Shown here: in pieces, positions 29,530 through 40,305 of the stretch
Layout of the letters: each line of letters starts with the position of its first letter
How positions within the stretch are numbered: the first letter of the stretch is position 1
Assembly: GCA_020049295.1 (NCBI GenBank)
Contig: JAIFLC010000024.1
Span: forward strand, 1-55,338
Direction of reading: 5' to 3'
Source: Bacteroidota bacterium
Lineage (GTDB): Bacteria; Bacteroidota; Bacteroidia; Bacteroidales; UBA12077
Length of the DNA stretch: 55,338 nt
Notes under the pieces: generated by a model
Databases searched by the model: none
What the model saw: only the letters and a program-made list of their open reading frames with translations
What the model was told of the DNA's origin: nothing
Translations under genes and position numbers: made by a program

Positions 29530-30867
29530 TTATCGTACCCAATCATGATTTGCTATCATTAATGCTTCCTGCACAGTAATTCTTGCTCCATTATTATATG
29601 CAGCAACAAATGCATCGTCAATAGATGTTGTGTTCCAAACATGAACCCTGTAATCTCGTGCTGCTTTATAAACATAAAACGAACCTACTGAATATTTTCT
29701 CCATCCTTCGTGAATTTCTGTTCTTACTTCTTTGTCTAGGTTATACTTTTTAAAATATCGATCAATATTAATTGGTTTGTGTCCGGCAGCAATCTGAACT
29801 CTGTAATAAACACCAGTTTCGGGCTCAAGCATTTTGGTAAGCTTTGTATCCTGGCGCAATAGTTTTAATGCACTTTCCGCAATCTCTATCGTAACTTTCC
29901 CAGAATGATTATATGGTTGAGTTATGGGTTCGGATAGTTTTGTTGTTGAAGTCATGGATGACAATACAGCCAAAAGGTTTTCGGAAGATTTATTTGTAAG
30001 GTTTACTTCTTTTTCTTCTATATCGATGCTTAATGTATTATCATTCTCAATAAACGAAAATGTGCCTGCAAGATTAGGTTTGTCGGTTTTTTCAGGCTCC
30101 GGAACCAATTTGTAGGAAACAACAAAATATGGATCATTAGGCATATTCATCCATAACAACTTAACAGTTTGATCTTTAAAAGTAAAAATAGCGTCCTTAT
30201 TATCAATACTCACAGCAGTAAAACCTGCAGGTATAGTTTCTTGTATTTTTGCAAACTTTTCCTTATTTCCTTTATTTACAAGAATATTAACTACATATTC
30301 ATTTAATCCATTTGTTTTATAAGGAGTTTGTCTTATACATTTAACCTGATTTACATCTGCCAAAATGTATGAAGTTGTAACCAGTGGTTTAAAGTCAGCA
30401 ATATCAACTATTAAGTTGGGATCAATACTTGGTGATGGCGTAATGACAATTGTCTTAGGAGTTACATCAACAGATTTTCTTTCATTATCGGCAATATAAG
30501 AGAATCGGCCATCTAGGTTGAAACGGCCTTTTAATCGCTGATCAACCTGTAATTTATATGAAATGGTAATTTCTTGTTCTGCTGGAAGTTTTAGCCAAAT
30601 AAATTTTATTTTCTGGTCGCTAAAACTAAAATCTGCATTAGCTGTATTAACAGGTATAGGAGTTAATCCGGCAGGTATTTCCTGTTGAAATCTTGCAAAA
30701 CTCTCATAGTCTGATTTGCTTAAGGTAATTTCAACATATATCTCACTCCCTGCCTCAACTTGATCTGATGAATGTAATACGAGTGATACTTTATCTGAAA
30801 AAATAGAATTCAGCAAAAGTAAAACACCCATATAAACAAAAACAATTAGCTGTTTTATCATATACAT
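29530..30867 (-). CDS. Secreted protein with two tandem Ig-like repeats and a C-terminal SPOR-like domain
   Basis: Duplicated motif (F)A+(F/I)Q(Q/E)xIPAG(L/F)T...FSDQKIKFIWLKLP / FKDQTVKLLWMNMP; C-terminal GVYYRVQIAAGHKPINIDRYFKKYNL...EGWRKYSVGSFYVYKAARDY. Confidence 0.6.
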   Translation of the reverse strand: MYMIKQLIVFVYMGVLLLLNSIFSDKVSLVLHSSDQVEAGSEIYVEITLSKSDYESFARFQQEIPAGLTPIPVNTANADFSFSDQKIKFIWLKLPAEQEITISYKLQVDQRLKGRFNLDGRFSYIADNERKSVDVTPKTIVITPSPSIDPNLIVDIADFKPLVTTSYILADVNQVKCIRQTPYKTNGLNEYVVNILVNKGNKEKFAKIQETIPAGFTAVSIDNKDAIFTFKDQTVKLLWMNMPNDPYFVVSYKLVPEPEKTDKPNLAGTFSFIENDNTLSIDIEEKEVNLTNKSSENLLAVLSSMTSTTKLSEPITQPYNHSGKVTIEIAESALKLLRQDTKLTKMLEPETGVYYRVQIAAGHKPINIDRYFKKYNLDKEVRTEIHEGWRKYSVGSFYVYKAARDYRVHVWNTTSIDDAFVAAYNNGARITVQEALMIANHDWVR

Positions 30868-31005
30868 CCCAATTTAATCCACCAAATTATCGAATAAAAA
30901 TAATCAAATAAAGCAATAATAACAAAATATCAACACTAGTTATCAACAATTGTTAATAATCTAATCTGTTTAAAAGCAAAAATATAAGACAACCAAACTA
31001 CAAAA

Positions 31006-31713
31006 TTAAAAGTTGGGACTCAATAAATACTTGGAATAGAACTCATTGATTTTAGCTACTGCTTCATCCGAAGTATCAACAATCGAAATCAAATCGAGAT
31101 CTTTTTCTTTTATATTGTTTTCCTTTGCCAGCATGGTATCACGTATCCATTCTAATAATCCATGCCAGTATTCTGATCCAACCAATATGATTGGGAAATG
31201 ACCTATTTTCTCTGTTTGAATCAACGTAATCGCTTCAAAAAGCTCATCAAGAGTACCAAATCCTCCTGGTAAAACGATAAATCCTTGTGCATATCGAACA
31301 AACATAACTTTACGTACGAAGAAATTCTCGAAACTAATCAATTTATCAGGATCAATAAATAAGTTTGCTGACTGCTCAAAGGGCAGATCAATGTTTAATC
31401 CAACAGATCGTCCATTACCTTTTTTAGCACCCATATTACCGGCTTCCATAATACCTGGACCACCACCTGTAATTACACCATATCCGTGTTGGGTTAATTT
31501 ATAGGCTATCTCTTCAGCAAGTTTAAAGTATTTATTGTCGGGTTTTGTGCGCGCAGAACCAAATATTGAAACACAAGGCCCAATGCGAGCTAACTTGGAA
31601 AATCCCTCGACAAACTCAGCCATTATTTTAAAAATAGTCCATGAATCGGTTGTTTGAATCTCATTCCAAGTCTTGTTATCAAATGCATTCTTTATCAGTT
31701 CTTCGTTATTCAT
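31006..31713 (-). CDS. LOG-family (TIGR00730-like) nucleotide 5'-monophosphate phosphoribohydrolase
   Basis: VSIFGSART...GVITGGGPGIMEAGNMGAKKGNGRSVGLNI...FIVLPGGFGTLDELFEA. Confidence 0.92.
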   Translation of the reverse strand: MNNEELIKNAFDNKTWNEIQTTDSWTIFKIMAEFVEGFSKLARIGPCVSIFGSARTKPDNKYFKLAEEIAYKLTQHGYGVITGGGPGIMEAGNMGAKKGNGRSVGLNIDLPFEQSANLFIDPDKLISFENFFVRKVMFVRYAQGFIVLPGGFGTLDELFEAITLIQTEKIGHFPIILVGSEYWHGLLEWIRDTMLAKENNIKEKDLDLISIVDTSDEAVAKINEFYSKYLLSPNF

Positions 31714-31765
31714 AATTTCTGGTTTATTTGGTTGATTGACTAAATTACACTATTTTATTTAATTC

Positions 31766-34624
31766 TTAGATTAGTTCATTAATTAAAAAAGGAGATGTAT
31801 AACTTTGTTTATTCTTACAAATCTCTTCGGGTGTTCCTGTGCATAATATTTCGCCACCATTGCGTCCTCCCTCTTTGCCCATATCAATAATATGATCGGC
31901 CATTTTTATTACATCCATATTATGTTCGATGACAATAATTGTGTTTCCCTTATCGACTAAACTATTAAGTACCCCTAATAATATTCGTGTATCTTCAAAA
32001 TGCAATCCGGTAGTTGGTTCATCGAGAATATACAATGTATTTCCTGTGCTACGTTTCGCCAGTTCGGTTGCCAGCTTTACTCGCTGTGATTCGCCCCCCG
32101 ACAATGTTGTGGATGCTTGACCAAGGGTAATATAACCAAGTCCTACTTCCTGTAAAGCTTTTATTTTTTGTTTTATATTAGGAACCTGCTGAAAGAACTC
32201 AAGAGACTGGCTAATTGTCATATCGAGTACATCGCTAATAGATTTACCTTTGAATTTCACTTCAAGCGTTTCCCTATTGTACCTTTTGCCATTACAATCC
32301 TTACAATGTACATACACATCGGGTAAAAAATTCATTTCGATAGTTTGTACTCCTGCTCCCTGACAAGTTTCGCAGCGACCACCCTTCACATTAAATGAAA
32401 ACCGACCAGCTTTATAACCTCTTATCTTTGATTCGGGCGTTTGTTCATATAATTTACGGATATCAGTAAATACGTTTGTATATGTTGCCGGGTTTGATCG
32501 TGGAGTTCTGCCCAAAGGTGATTGATCAACTTCAATAACCTTATCAATATTTTTTATTCCTTCTATCGAATCATACTCGAGAGGTGTTGAGTGTGATCTG
32601 TAAAAATGCTTGCTCAGGATCGGATGTAATGTTTCATTTATTAATGATGATTTTCCGCTTCCCGAGACACCTGTAACACAGATAAATAATCCCAGAGGAA
32701 ACTCAGCTGTTATATTTTTTAAGTTATGTCCGCGAGCACCTTTAATGATAATGCTCCTTCCATTTCCCTTTCGCCGTTCTTTTGGAACTTCTATGGTTTT
32801 TCTATGGTTTAAATACTCCGATGTAAGTGTATTTGATTTTAAAATTTCTTCCGGAGTACCTGCAGCAACAACTTTACCACCGTGTCGTCCAGCTTTGGGT
32901 CCCATATCTACAATATAATCAGCCGAAAGAATCATTTCTTTATCATGTTCTACAACGATAACGGAATTCCCTGAATCGCGAAGCTGTTTAAGTGAATTAA
33001 TTAGTTTCTGGTTATCTCGCTGATGAAGACCTATACTTGGCTCATCAAGAATATATAATACATTTACTAGTTTAGAACCAACTTGGGTAGCTAATCTAAT
33101 TCTTTGACTCTCACCGCCTGATAAACTGCGCGATGTTCTATTTAACGAAAGATAATTCAACCCTACATCGAGTAAAAATGATAATCGTTCCCTTATTTCT
33201 TTAATTACATCGCGAGCTATAAGCTTTTGTTTATCTGATAATAACTTCCCAACATCAGAAAACCATTGATATAGCTGATCAATATCCATTTCGGACAATT
33301 CAGCGATATTTTTCTCTGCAATTTTAAAAAACAATGATTCCTTTTTAAGTCTTTTGCCATTGCATTCGGGACAAATTACTTTCTCAATATATCGATCTGT
33401 CCAACTTTTGCTATCTTCTCCAAAACTGTCAGTTTGGTAATTACTTATGTAATTAATAATTCCTTCAAAATTTAGAAAATAGTTCGACGACATACCCAAA
33501 GGCGTATTTATTAGCTTGAACGACTCGTCGGAACCATACAAAATAATATTTAGAGCATTTTCGGGTATTTCTTTAATTGGAGTATCGAGGGTGAACTTAT
33601 ATTTTACCGCAATTGCTTCCATTTGCCAAAATATGAGTATGTTCTTGTATTTGCCCAAAGGCAAAATACCCCCATTTTTAATACTAAGATTGGTATCTGG
33701 GATTATCTTCTTTGCATCTATCTGGCTTACCGTACCTAATCCACTGCAAGTTGGACAAGCTCCCTGTGGCGAATTAAAAGAGAAAGTATGAGGAGCTGGT
33801 TCATTATATGAGATACCCGTAGTAGGACACATTAGTTTTCGGCTAAAATATTTTACTTCTTCGGTATCCTTTTCCATAACCATAATAATACCTTTGCCAT
33901 GCTCCATAGCTGTTTGAACAGTTCTTTTCAAACGGGTTTCATCTTTTTTATCTACGTTGAGCTTATCGATTACTATTTCAATAAAATGAGTTTTATATCT
34001 ATCGAGCCGTAACCCATGAACCAGTTCTTTTATTTCGCCATTTATCCTGGCATAGATGAATCCTTTTTTTCGAATCTGTTCAAAAAGTTCTTTATAATGT
34101 CCTTTACGACCCTGCACCAGAGGAGCCAAAATAAGAATGTTTTTTTCGCTGAACTTTTCAACAATGAGTTGAATGATCTGATCATCGGAATATTTAATCA
34201 TTTTTTCACCGGTTGCATGCGAATAAGCATCTGATGCGCGTGCAAAAAGCAACCGTAAAAAGTCATAAATTTCGGTTACCGTGCCAACAGTAGAACGGGG
34301 ATTTTTATTGGTAGTTTTTTGTTCAATTGAGATTACAGGGCTTAATCCGGTTATTTGATCTACATCGGGTCGTTCCATGTTTCCTAAAAACTGGCGGGCA
34401 TAAGCCGAAAGCGTTTCGATATACCTTCGCTGACCCTCAGCATATATTGTATCAAAGGCGAGTGATGATTTTCCACTTCCACTCAATCCTGTAATTACAG
34501 TCAGTTTATTTCGTGGAATAGTAACATCAATATTTTTTAAATTGTGAACTCTGGCTCCAAGAACCACTATTTCATCTCTCTGTTCGATCTCCAAATCTTC
34601 GTATTGGGTATTTTGGTTGTTCAA
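31766..34624 (-). CDS. uvrA: Excinuclease ABC subunit A
   Basis: [38 protein letters not shown]; two ABC signatures LSGGESQR; CxxC zinc motifs. Confidence 0.98.
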   Translation of the reverse strand: MNNQNTQYEDLEIEQRDEIVVLGARVHNLKNIDVTIPRNKLTVITGLSGSGKSSLAFDTIYAEGQRRYIETLSAYARQFLGNMERPDVDQITGLSPVISIEQKTTNKNPRSTVGTVTEIYDFLRLLFARASDAYSHATGEKMIKYSDDQIIQLIVEKFSEKNILILAPLVQGRKGHYKELFEQIRKKGFIYARINGEIKELVHGLRLDRYKTHFIEIVIDKLNVDKKDETRLKRTVQTAMEHGKGIIMVMEKDTEEVKYFSRKLMCPTTGISYNEPAPHTFSFNSPQGACPTCSGLGTVSQIDAKKIIPDTNLSIKNGGILPLGKYKNILIFWQMEAIAVKYKFTLDTPIKEIPENALNIILYGSDESFKLINTPLGMSSNYFLNFEGIINYISNYQTDSFGEDSKSWTDRYIEKVICPECNGKRLKKESLFFKIAEKNIAELSEMDIDQLYQWFSDVGKLLSDKQKLIARDVIKEIRERLSFLLDVGLNYLSLNRTSRSLSGGESQRIRLATQVGSKLVNVLYILDEPSIGLHQRDNQKLINSLKQLRDSGNSVIVVEHDKEMILSADYIVDMGPKAGRHGGKVVAAGTPEEILKSNTLTSEYLNHRKTIEVPKERRKGNGRSIIIKGARGHNLKNITAEFPLGLFICVTGVSGSGKSSLINETLHPILSKHFYRSHSTPLEYDSIEGIKNIDKVIEVDQSPLGRTPRSNPATYTNVFTDIRKLYEQTPESKIRGYKAGRFSFNVKGGRCETCQGAGVQTIEMNFLPDVYVHCKDCNGKRYNRETLEVKFKGKSISDVLDMTISQSLEFFQQVPNIKQKIKALQEVGLGYITLGQASTTLSGGESQRVKLATELAKRSTGNTLYILDEPTTGLHFEDTRILLGVLNSLVDKGNTIIVIEHNMDVIKMADHIIDMGKEGGRNGGEILCTGTPEEICKNKQSYTSPFLINELI

Positions 34625-34646
34625 ATTAAAACTCCTTTGGCAATTT

Positions 34647-35663
34647 TTAGTTTTCTACAAAAGTAGTATCAATTTTAATTTGATCCATGATTTTTGAATA
34701 ACTTCTGAATCCCTTTTCAGGGATTTTAATTGAATATTCTTTATTCGTGTTATTCTCGAGAAAGGTATCGCGTAACCAGGGATTAAAATATTTCAAAATT
34801 TTGTAATTAATCTCTATTTTCTGTGCAAAATCAGCAAAATTCGAGATTGATGTATCTATTTTAATATCGTAGGTAGGAATTGGATGATACAAGTCTTTTT
34901 CGCGAAGATGAAAACCATAATTCTTCGGGTTTTCAAGAATTAGTTTAATGGCTACAATTCGATAAACATAGCGTGCTGTTTCATCACTAAAAAGCAGGTC
35001 ATAATAATCAGATTGACCCTGACGATTTACCTGTCGGGCTAATCCTTTTCGTCCCATATTATATGCTGCAGCAGCCATTGTCCAGCTTCCAAAAAGCACT
35101 TTTGAGTCTTTTAAAAATTTACATGCGGCTATAGTTGATTTTTCGAGATGATATCTTTCGTCTACAATATCGTTAACTTCAAGACCATAATCTTTTGCGG
35201 TACCTTCGAGCAATTGCCACACACCTACAGCCCCAGCAGGAGAAACTTGATTTCTCAGATCGCTTTCGGCCAATACAAGATACTTAAAGTCATCAGGGAT
35301 TTCGTTTTCTTCTAATATTTTTTCTATTTCGGGAAAATATCTGCTGGCTCTTTTCATAAATAAAATCGTTTGCGATTGCCAGTATGTATTCACCAAAATT
35401 TCTCTGTCGAGCGCTTCGCGAACATCAAAATGATCGAGAGGAACTTCTTCGTTGGCAAATGTTACATGATCAGGGAGGTCAATAGCAAAAACAGAATACT
35501 TGCGCAGAAAAATATCTCGGTATTCTTTATCATCAGAATCATTCCCTGTTTTAGAGTAACTAAAAATAACGATAGCCAAAATAAGTCCAACAAATGAGAT
35601 TATTGGTATTCCAACCTTGTACCAAATTGTGTATGGGGATTTTTTAAGGTTATTATTTATCAT
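34647..35663 (-). CDS. Lytic transglycosylase (SLT domain, MltD-like)
   Basis: YLVLAESDLRNQVSPAGAVGVWQLLEGTAKDYGL...AAAAYNMG, N-terminal TM. Confidence 0.9.
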   Translation of the reverse strand: MINNNLKKSPYTIWYKVGIPIISFVGLILAIVIFSYSKTGNDSDDKEYRDIFLRKYSVFAIDLPDHVTFANEEVPLDHFDVREALDREILVNTYWQSQTILFMKRASRYFPEIEKILEENEIPDDFKYLVLAESDLRNQVSPAGAVGVWQLLEGTAKDYGLEVNDIVDERYHLEKSTIAACKFLKDSKVLFGSWTMAAAAYNMGRKGLARQVNRQGQSDYYDLLFSDETARYVYRIVAIKLILENPKNYGFHLREKDLYHPIPTYDIKIDTSISNFADFAQKIEINYKILKYFNPWLRDTFLENNTNKEYSIKIPEKGFRSYSKIMDQIKIDTTFVEN

Positions 35664-35747
35664 TTACTATCAATATAAAAAAATTCTTTACAGAAAACTC
35701 TTTACGACAAGGTTAAAAACAATACTGATTTTTACCTCAGAAAAGAT

Positions 35748-37121
35748 TTATAAAGATAAACAAAAACCCGAGAATATGGATATTGAATAAGGATGAGACT
35801 TAATTTCTGTATCGGTATTAATTGCATTAATATAATATTTAAAGCCCGGTTCAAGCCTGAATACCAACTTATTAGCCAACGGTAGCTCAATACCAAAGCC
35901 CAAATTGCCAGTATAGTTGGTTTCTCTTATACTTTTGGTTTCTCCAATATTTGTCTCTGTTTCATTAATTATCAGGTACACTTGATTACCAACAAGAAAA
36001 CTTGCACTCATACCTGCAGTTAAGTTCAAATCAATTTTTTTATCAATAAGCTTATACCTAAATAAAAGTGGCACGTCTATATATTCGAAGTTCTGCTGAA
36101 CTTTTGATTCGAGTGGGTTTAGTGATGGGTCATTTGGATCAAAGAAAAACTTGCTGTCCGAACTTGTATTTACTCTTATATTCGTTTGATCGACAAAAAC
36201 ATATTTAGAGTTTATATTAATATTTCCAACCGAATTGGTAAGTGTAATAGAACTTAAATAGTTTTCTTTATATGCAGGGGCTGCATTATCATAGCTTTTA
36301 TTATCATATATAGTCATATTTCCAATGCTTTGGCCCATTTTGGCATAATATATTCCTGTCTGAATAGTTAGTCTTTTTAAGGCTTTGTATTGAATATTAA
36401 CTCCGCCAGAAAAGGTTTTAACAGGGTTTTCTACTGTATTGAAATAAGCCACACTTTCCTGATTACCAGAACTGCTTAAATGACGGTATGAATATGATGG
36501 CGCAAAATCAATACCCACAGACCATTTATCTCTATTCCTGATTTTAGAGTTTGTATTCAGCGCTAATAAATCAGTTGAATTTTGTTGTGTCGATTTTTGA
36601 TGTTGCTTATAATCAAACTCTTTAATAGTTAACGAATTTTTTGAAACAAGCATGGTTATTGCTTTGTTTTTCAGTTTAATAAGTTTATTATCAGAAATTG
36701 ACAACGCAATATCTTTATCCGAATCTGCTTTATCACTTACAATCTCGGTTTTCAGGTTATTTACAGGATTAAAAACTGATGCAATTGATCTATTTGATGA
36801 CTGAACTGTTGCAGCAACAGGCTGGATTGTTTCCTTAGTAATTACATTATTATTCTCAATTTTTTGATTTAATTCAGAAACATTATTTTCATCAATAATA
36901 AATGAGTTGTTTAGTTTATACAACGAGAATAATGTAGCCGATACAGCAATAATTGCAATACTTGCAGCAGCGATATATCGAATTGGAATAATTCGTTTTG
37001 ATTTGGATTGCAGTATAAGTTGATTTTCAATATTTGTCCAAATATCATCCGGGGCCTTGATTTTTATATTATCCAGCTTTTCCCTAAAAACATGATCCAT
37101 TTTTTTATCCGTATTTCCCAT
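35748..37121 (-). CDS. Anti-sigma-like N-terminus / TM fused to an outer-membrane beta-barrel domain
   Basis: MDHVFREKLDNIKIKAPDDIWTNIENQL (cytoplasmic), one TM (IRYIAAASIAIIAVSATLFSLY), then a long linker and PorT-like barrel strands; directly follows the ECF sigma gene. Confidence 0.75.
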   Translation of the reverse strand: MGNTDKKMDHVFREKLDNIKIKAPDDIWTNIENQLILQSKSKRIIPIRYIAAASIAIIAVSATLFSLYKLNNSFIIDENNVSELNQKIENNNVITKETIQPVAATVQSSNRSIASVFNPVNNLKTEIVSDKADSDKDIALSISDNKLIKLKNKAITMLVSKNSLTIKEFDYKQHQKSTQQNSTDLLALNTNSKIRNRDKWSVGIDFAPSYSYRHLSSSGNQESVAYFNTVENPVKTFSGGVNIQYKALKRLTIQTGIYYAKMGQSIGNMTIYDNKSYDNAAPAYKENYLSSITLTNSVGNININSKYVFVDQTNIRVNTSSDSKFFFDPNDPSLNPLESKVQQNFEYIDVPLLFRYKLIDKKIDLNLTAGMSASFLVGNQVYLIINETETNIGETKSIRETNYTGNLGFGIELPLANKLVFRLEPGFKYYINAINTDTEIKSHPYSISIFSGFCLSL

Positions 37122-37123
37122 TA

Positions 37124-37732
37124 TTAGCTGAAATTTACTGTTACACCATAATGTTTGTTAACTTTATCTTTTAATATTTCCCTTGCTCTCGATAGGTTCG
37201 ATTTTGATGTTCCTTCCTTAATATTCATAATATCGCTTATTTCTTTATGTGTATAGCCTTCAATAGCATAAAGATTAAACACCATGCGATATTGCGGCGA
37301 CAACTCCTGAATAAGTTTTAATAAGTCGGCTGCCGATAAATCGCTCAAAATATGATCGTACTCTGAATCGCCTGCTTCATAGTTTTGAGTCATACTAACA
37401 GCAAACAGATAATTCTTATCCCTGAATTTTTCAAGAGCCGTATTTACAATAATACGTCGAACCCAACCTTCGAAAGAACCTTTGAAATTAAACTGGTTTA
37501 AATGCAAAAACACTTTAATAAATCCATCCTGCAAAATATCTTTTGCCTCATCAACATTTGAAGCGTATCTTAAACACACTCCATACATCTTATCAGCAAA
37601 CATCTGATAAAGTGTTTTCTGAGCAATCCTATCGCTTTTTATACAAGCTTTTATTATTTCAGGAAGCTTATCCAATTTTATATCCAGTTTATACAAATTT
37701 ATGAATAATTTCCTCCTACAAAAAGCTTGCAA
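37124..37732 (-). CDS. ECF RNA polymerase sigma-70 factor
   Basis: Sigma region 2 (YGVCLRYASNVDEAKDILQDGFIKVFLHLNQF...WVRRIIVNTALEKFR) and region 4 (YRMVFNLYAIEGYTHKEISDIMNIKEGTSKSNLSRAREIL). 5' end uncertain. Confidence 0.9.
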   Translation of the reverse strand: MQAFCRRKLFINLYKLDIKLDKLPEIIKACIKSDRIAQKTLYQMFADKMYGVCLRYASNVDEAKDILQDGFIKVFLHLNQFNFKGSFEGWVRRIIVNTALEKFRDKNYLFAVSMTQNYEAGDSEYDHILSDLSAADLLKLIQELSPQYRMVFNLYAIEGYTHKEISDIMNIKEGTSKSNLSRAREILKDKVNKHYGVTVNFS

Positions 37733-37869
37733 ATTTTTTTTATTGCGAATTCATTTTTTAGATGGTAAATAGTGATAAATAGTTGCGTTAAATATTTCAC
37801 TTGATATAGCAACCTTTAATTTGTAATTTGCATCTATATTTGCCTGATTGTTAATGAAGAAGAAAAACT

Positions 37870-39093
37870 ATGTTAAATAAATTAAGATTTTTAAGCAAAT
37901 ATTTTATATATTGTATTGTAATACTGATTATTACGTCATGTGAAGATGAAGATCTTGATAGTTCTTTTGAACAGATTATTCTTTCTAATCAGGATAAAGT
38001 GCTTGTTAGCTCAGCAAATAATTTGGGATTTGATATTTTGAAACTTTCAATCATATCCAAATCAAACGAAAATTTTATCATCTCTCCATTCGAATTATCC
38101 TCAACCCTAAATCTTTTATTAAATGGGTCAACAGGTTCAACATATGAATCTATTAATTCGTATATAAATCCTTCAAATCTATCTGTTGACGAGATTAATA
38201 ATTCATATAAACGAATATATGAGGCCATTACAAACCTGTCAAATAATGAAATAATTCTTTTAAATGGATTTTGGTTTGATAGCAATAGCGGGATTAATCA
38301 TCAGTTTGGAAACATAAGCAGTTATTTCTACAAGACTTATATCGATTCGATTGATTTTGCCGTTTCATCAGAATATAACCATATAAGTAATTGGCTGTAT
38401 TCTAATTCCCAATATACGTTAGAATTTACAAACCCTGGATTAAGTGCTCAAACGCAGTCATTATTAATTAATGGATTTACCTGCAGTTTGGATTTCAAAT
38501 ATTTTTTTCAGGAAAGCTTTTCAGGAGTGTTTTATTTACCTGAAACGGATACGATGAAATTACCAATGCTAAGAGTAACCCAGAGTTTTAATTATTTTAG
38601 CCATGATTATTTCGACTTAATTGAAATACCATATTCCAATAGTAGTTTTAGCCTTCTCATTGTATTACCCAAACCAGATATAACGCTAGATTATGTTTTA
38701 CCATTAATAAATTCAGTTAACTGGGACACATGGATTAATAATTTCACAAAAACTAATATTGCATTAGCTCTGCCTGAGTTTAACCAATTGGCTTCTATTG
38801 AAATGGGCAGATATTTAGAAAATTCGCCATTTAGTTTTATGGTATCAGAATCAACTGATTTTTATGGAATTACCAGTAGCAATTATTTTAAAATTGATTA
38901 TTTATTATCTCAAACAAATTTTAAGATACAAGATAATCGATTAAACTTTTTAAGGTCAGATAACAACAACCAAAACACATTAATCGAAGATTATGTAGAG
39001 TTTAATGTTAATAAACCATTTTTATTTGCAGTAAAAGAGAATAGTTCCAACCTGGTTTTATCGACAGGAATAATAAATAATCCATTAAATTAA
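37870..39093 (+). CDS. Serpin-family lipoprotein (divergent)
   Basis: SPII (IITSCEDEDLD); serpin features NFIISPFELSSTLNLLLNGSTGSTYESI...LLINGFTCSLDFKYFF...MLRVTQSFNYFSHDYFDLIEIPYSNSSFSLLIVLPK...FNVNKPFLFAVKE. Confidence 0.85.
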   Translation: MLNKLRFLSKYFIYCIVILIITSCEDEDLDSSFEQIILSNQDKVLVSSANNLGFDILKLSIISKSNENFIISPFELSSTLNLLLNGSTGSTYESINSYINPSNLSVDEINNSYKRIYEAITNLSNNEIILLNGFWFDSNSGINHQFGNISSYFYKTYIDSIDFAVSSEYNHISNWLYSNSQYTLEFTNPGLSAQTQSLLINGFTCSLDFKYFFQESFSGVFYLPETDTMKLPMLRVTQSFNYFSHDYFDLIEIPYSNSSFSLLIVLPKPDITLDYVLPLINSVNWDTWINNFTKTNIALALPEFNQLASIEMGRYLENSPFSFMVSESTDFYGITSSNYFKIDYLLSQTNFKIQDNRLNFLRSDNNNQNTLIEDYVEFNVNKPFLFAVKENSSNLVLSTGIINNPLN

Positions 39094-39108
39094 TTAAACC
39101 TAACCTAT

Positions 39109-39291
39109 ATGAAACCAAATATTACAAATAAGCCGGAGTATACAAAAAGCTACAATCTTGGAGTAATAATAATTTTTATTCTTGTAACTATTTTATTTGT
39201 TATTTCTTTTGCAAAGAGCAGCTATAGGTATGAATTATTTGAAAATAAGAAGATTGTAAAATCTGAAAATATAAATTCAATTAATAAATAA
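39109..39291 (+). CDS. Small single-TM protein
   Basis: 60 aa with one hydrophobic helix, 15 bp after the serpin stop codon. Confidence 0.45.
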   Translation: MKPNITNKPEYTKSYNLGVIIIFILVTILFVISFAKSSYRYELFENKKIVKSENINSINK

Positions 39292-39384
39292 ATTCTATAT
39301 ACTTCAGTGTAAGATTAGAAATATTTTTTTTAACTTCGCTTTCAATTTTAAAAACTCAATTAATTAATTTAAAAAAACAACGTT

Positions 39385-40188
39385 ATGAGAAAGATTAAAA
39401 CTATTTTAGGATTTTGTGCAGCAGCAGTTCTATTATTTGCTGCATGCGAAGAGGTAGAATCAACAGATCTAACACTAGACTTAACCAAAAAAGCTACCGT
39501 TAGAGCCTATGTTTATGCTCAGTTAGATCAAACTATTCAGGGATTGGAATTTGCTCCTAATGGAACAAAAATTATTGTTTCTATTCCTAATAGTGCTTTC
39601 AATTCATCTGCAAGTGGTAACTGGGTTGATACGGCAACAATTACAAATGGATTAGTTCAGATTACAGTACCTGCTACAAATGCTGGAGTTACAGTTACAT
39701 TTACTCCTGCAGAGTTTACTTATGAGCAAGTTCAGGCGTTTGGCTCAAACTCTGCTACTATTTTAAAATTATACAAATCAACCACGCCAGGCAGTCTAAG
39801 TACTGTAAAACCAAGCCAGATTCGTACACACGAAATTAATTACGATGATATTACAGCCTTTGATAACTTTGTTGAAAAAGTAGATCTTAAATTCGAAGGT
39901 TATGCAGATGTTGACGAAAATGTAGCTGGTGAATTTATTCCAGCAAGCACTTTGATTAATGTGTACACTTCAACATGGTCAACTACAGTTACCGTTGGAG
40001 CAGCTGGCCGTTTTGATGTAAGCGTTCCTAAAAGTGAAATTATTTATTTCCAATTCGAAGCAAATAAAGCGCTAGTTGGTCCTCCAGCTGAAGTAAAAAA
40101 ATATAAATATACATCAGCCTATGTTGCACCAAGTGCCTCAACACCGGTAGTTCAAACACTTGGTTTTACTGATGAGGTTTGGGAATAA
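39385..40188 (+). CDS. Hypothetical lipoprotein with two beta-rich (Ig-like) domains
   Basis: SPII: AAAVLLFAACEEVESTD. Confidence 0.7.
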   Translation: MRKIKTILGFCAAAVLLFAACEEVESTDLTLDLTKKATVRAYVYAQLDQTIQGLEFAPNGTKIIVSIPNSAFNSSASGNWVDTATITNGLVQITVPATNAGVTVTFTPAEFTYEQVQAFGSNSATILKLYKSTTPGSLSTVKPSQIRTHEINYDDITAFDNFVEKVDLKFEGYADVDENVAGEFIPASTLINVYTSTWSTTVTVGAAGRFDVSVPKSEIIYFQFEANKALVGPPAEVKKYKYTSAYVAPSASTPVVQTLGFTDEVWE

Positions 40189-40305
40189 TCTATTAAAGTG
40201 AAAATTAAATTTATTTAAGTAACTCATAATAAATAGATTTCGTTTTTCTAATTACTCAGAAACCAAATGAAGTATATTTATTAGCTTAACAAAAAAAAAG
40301 TAAAG

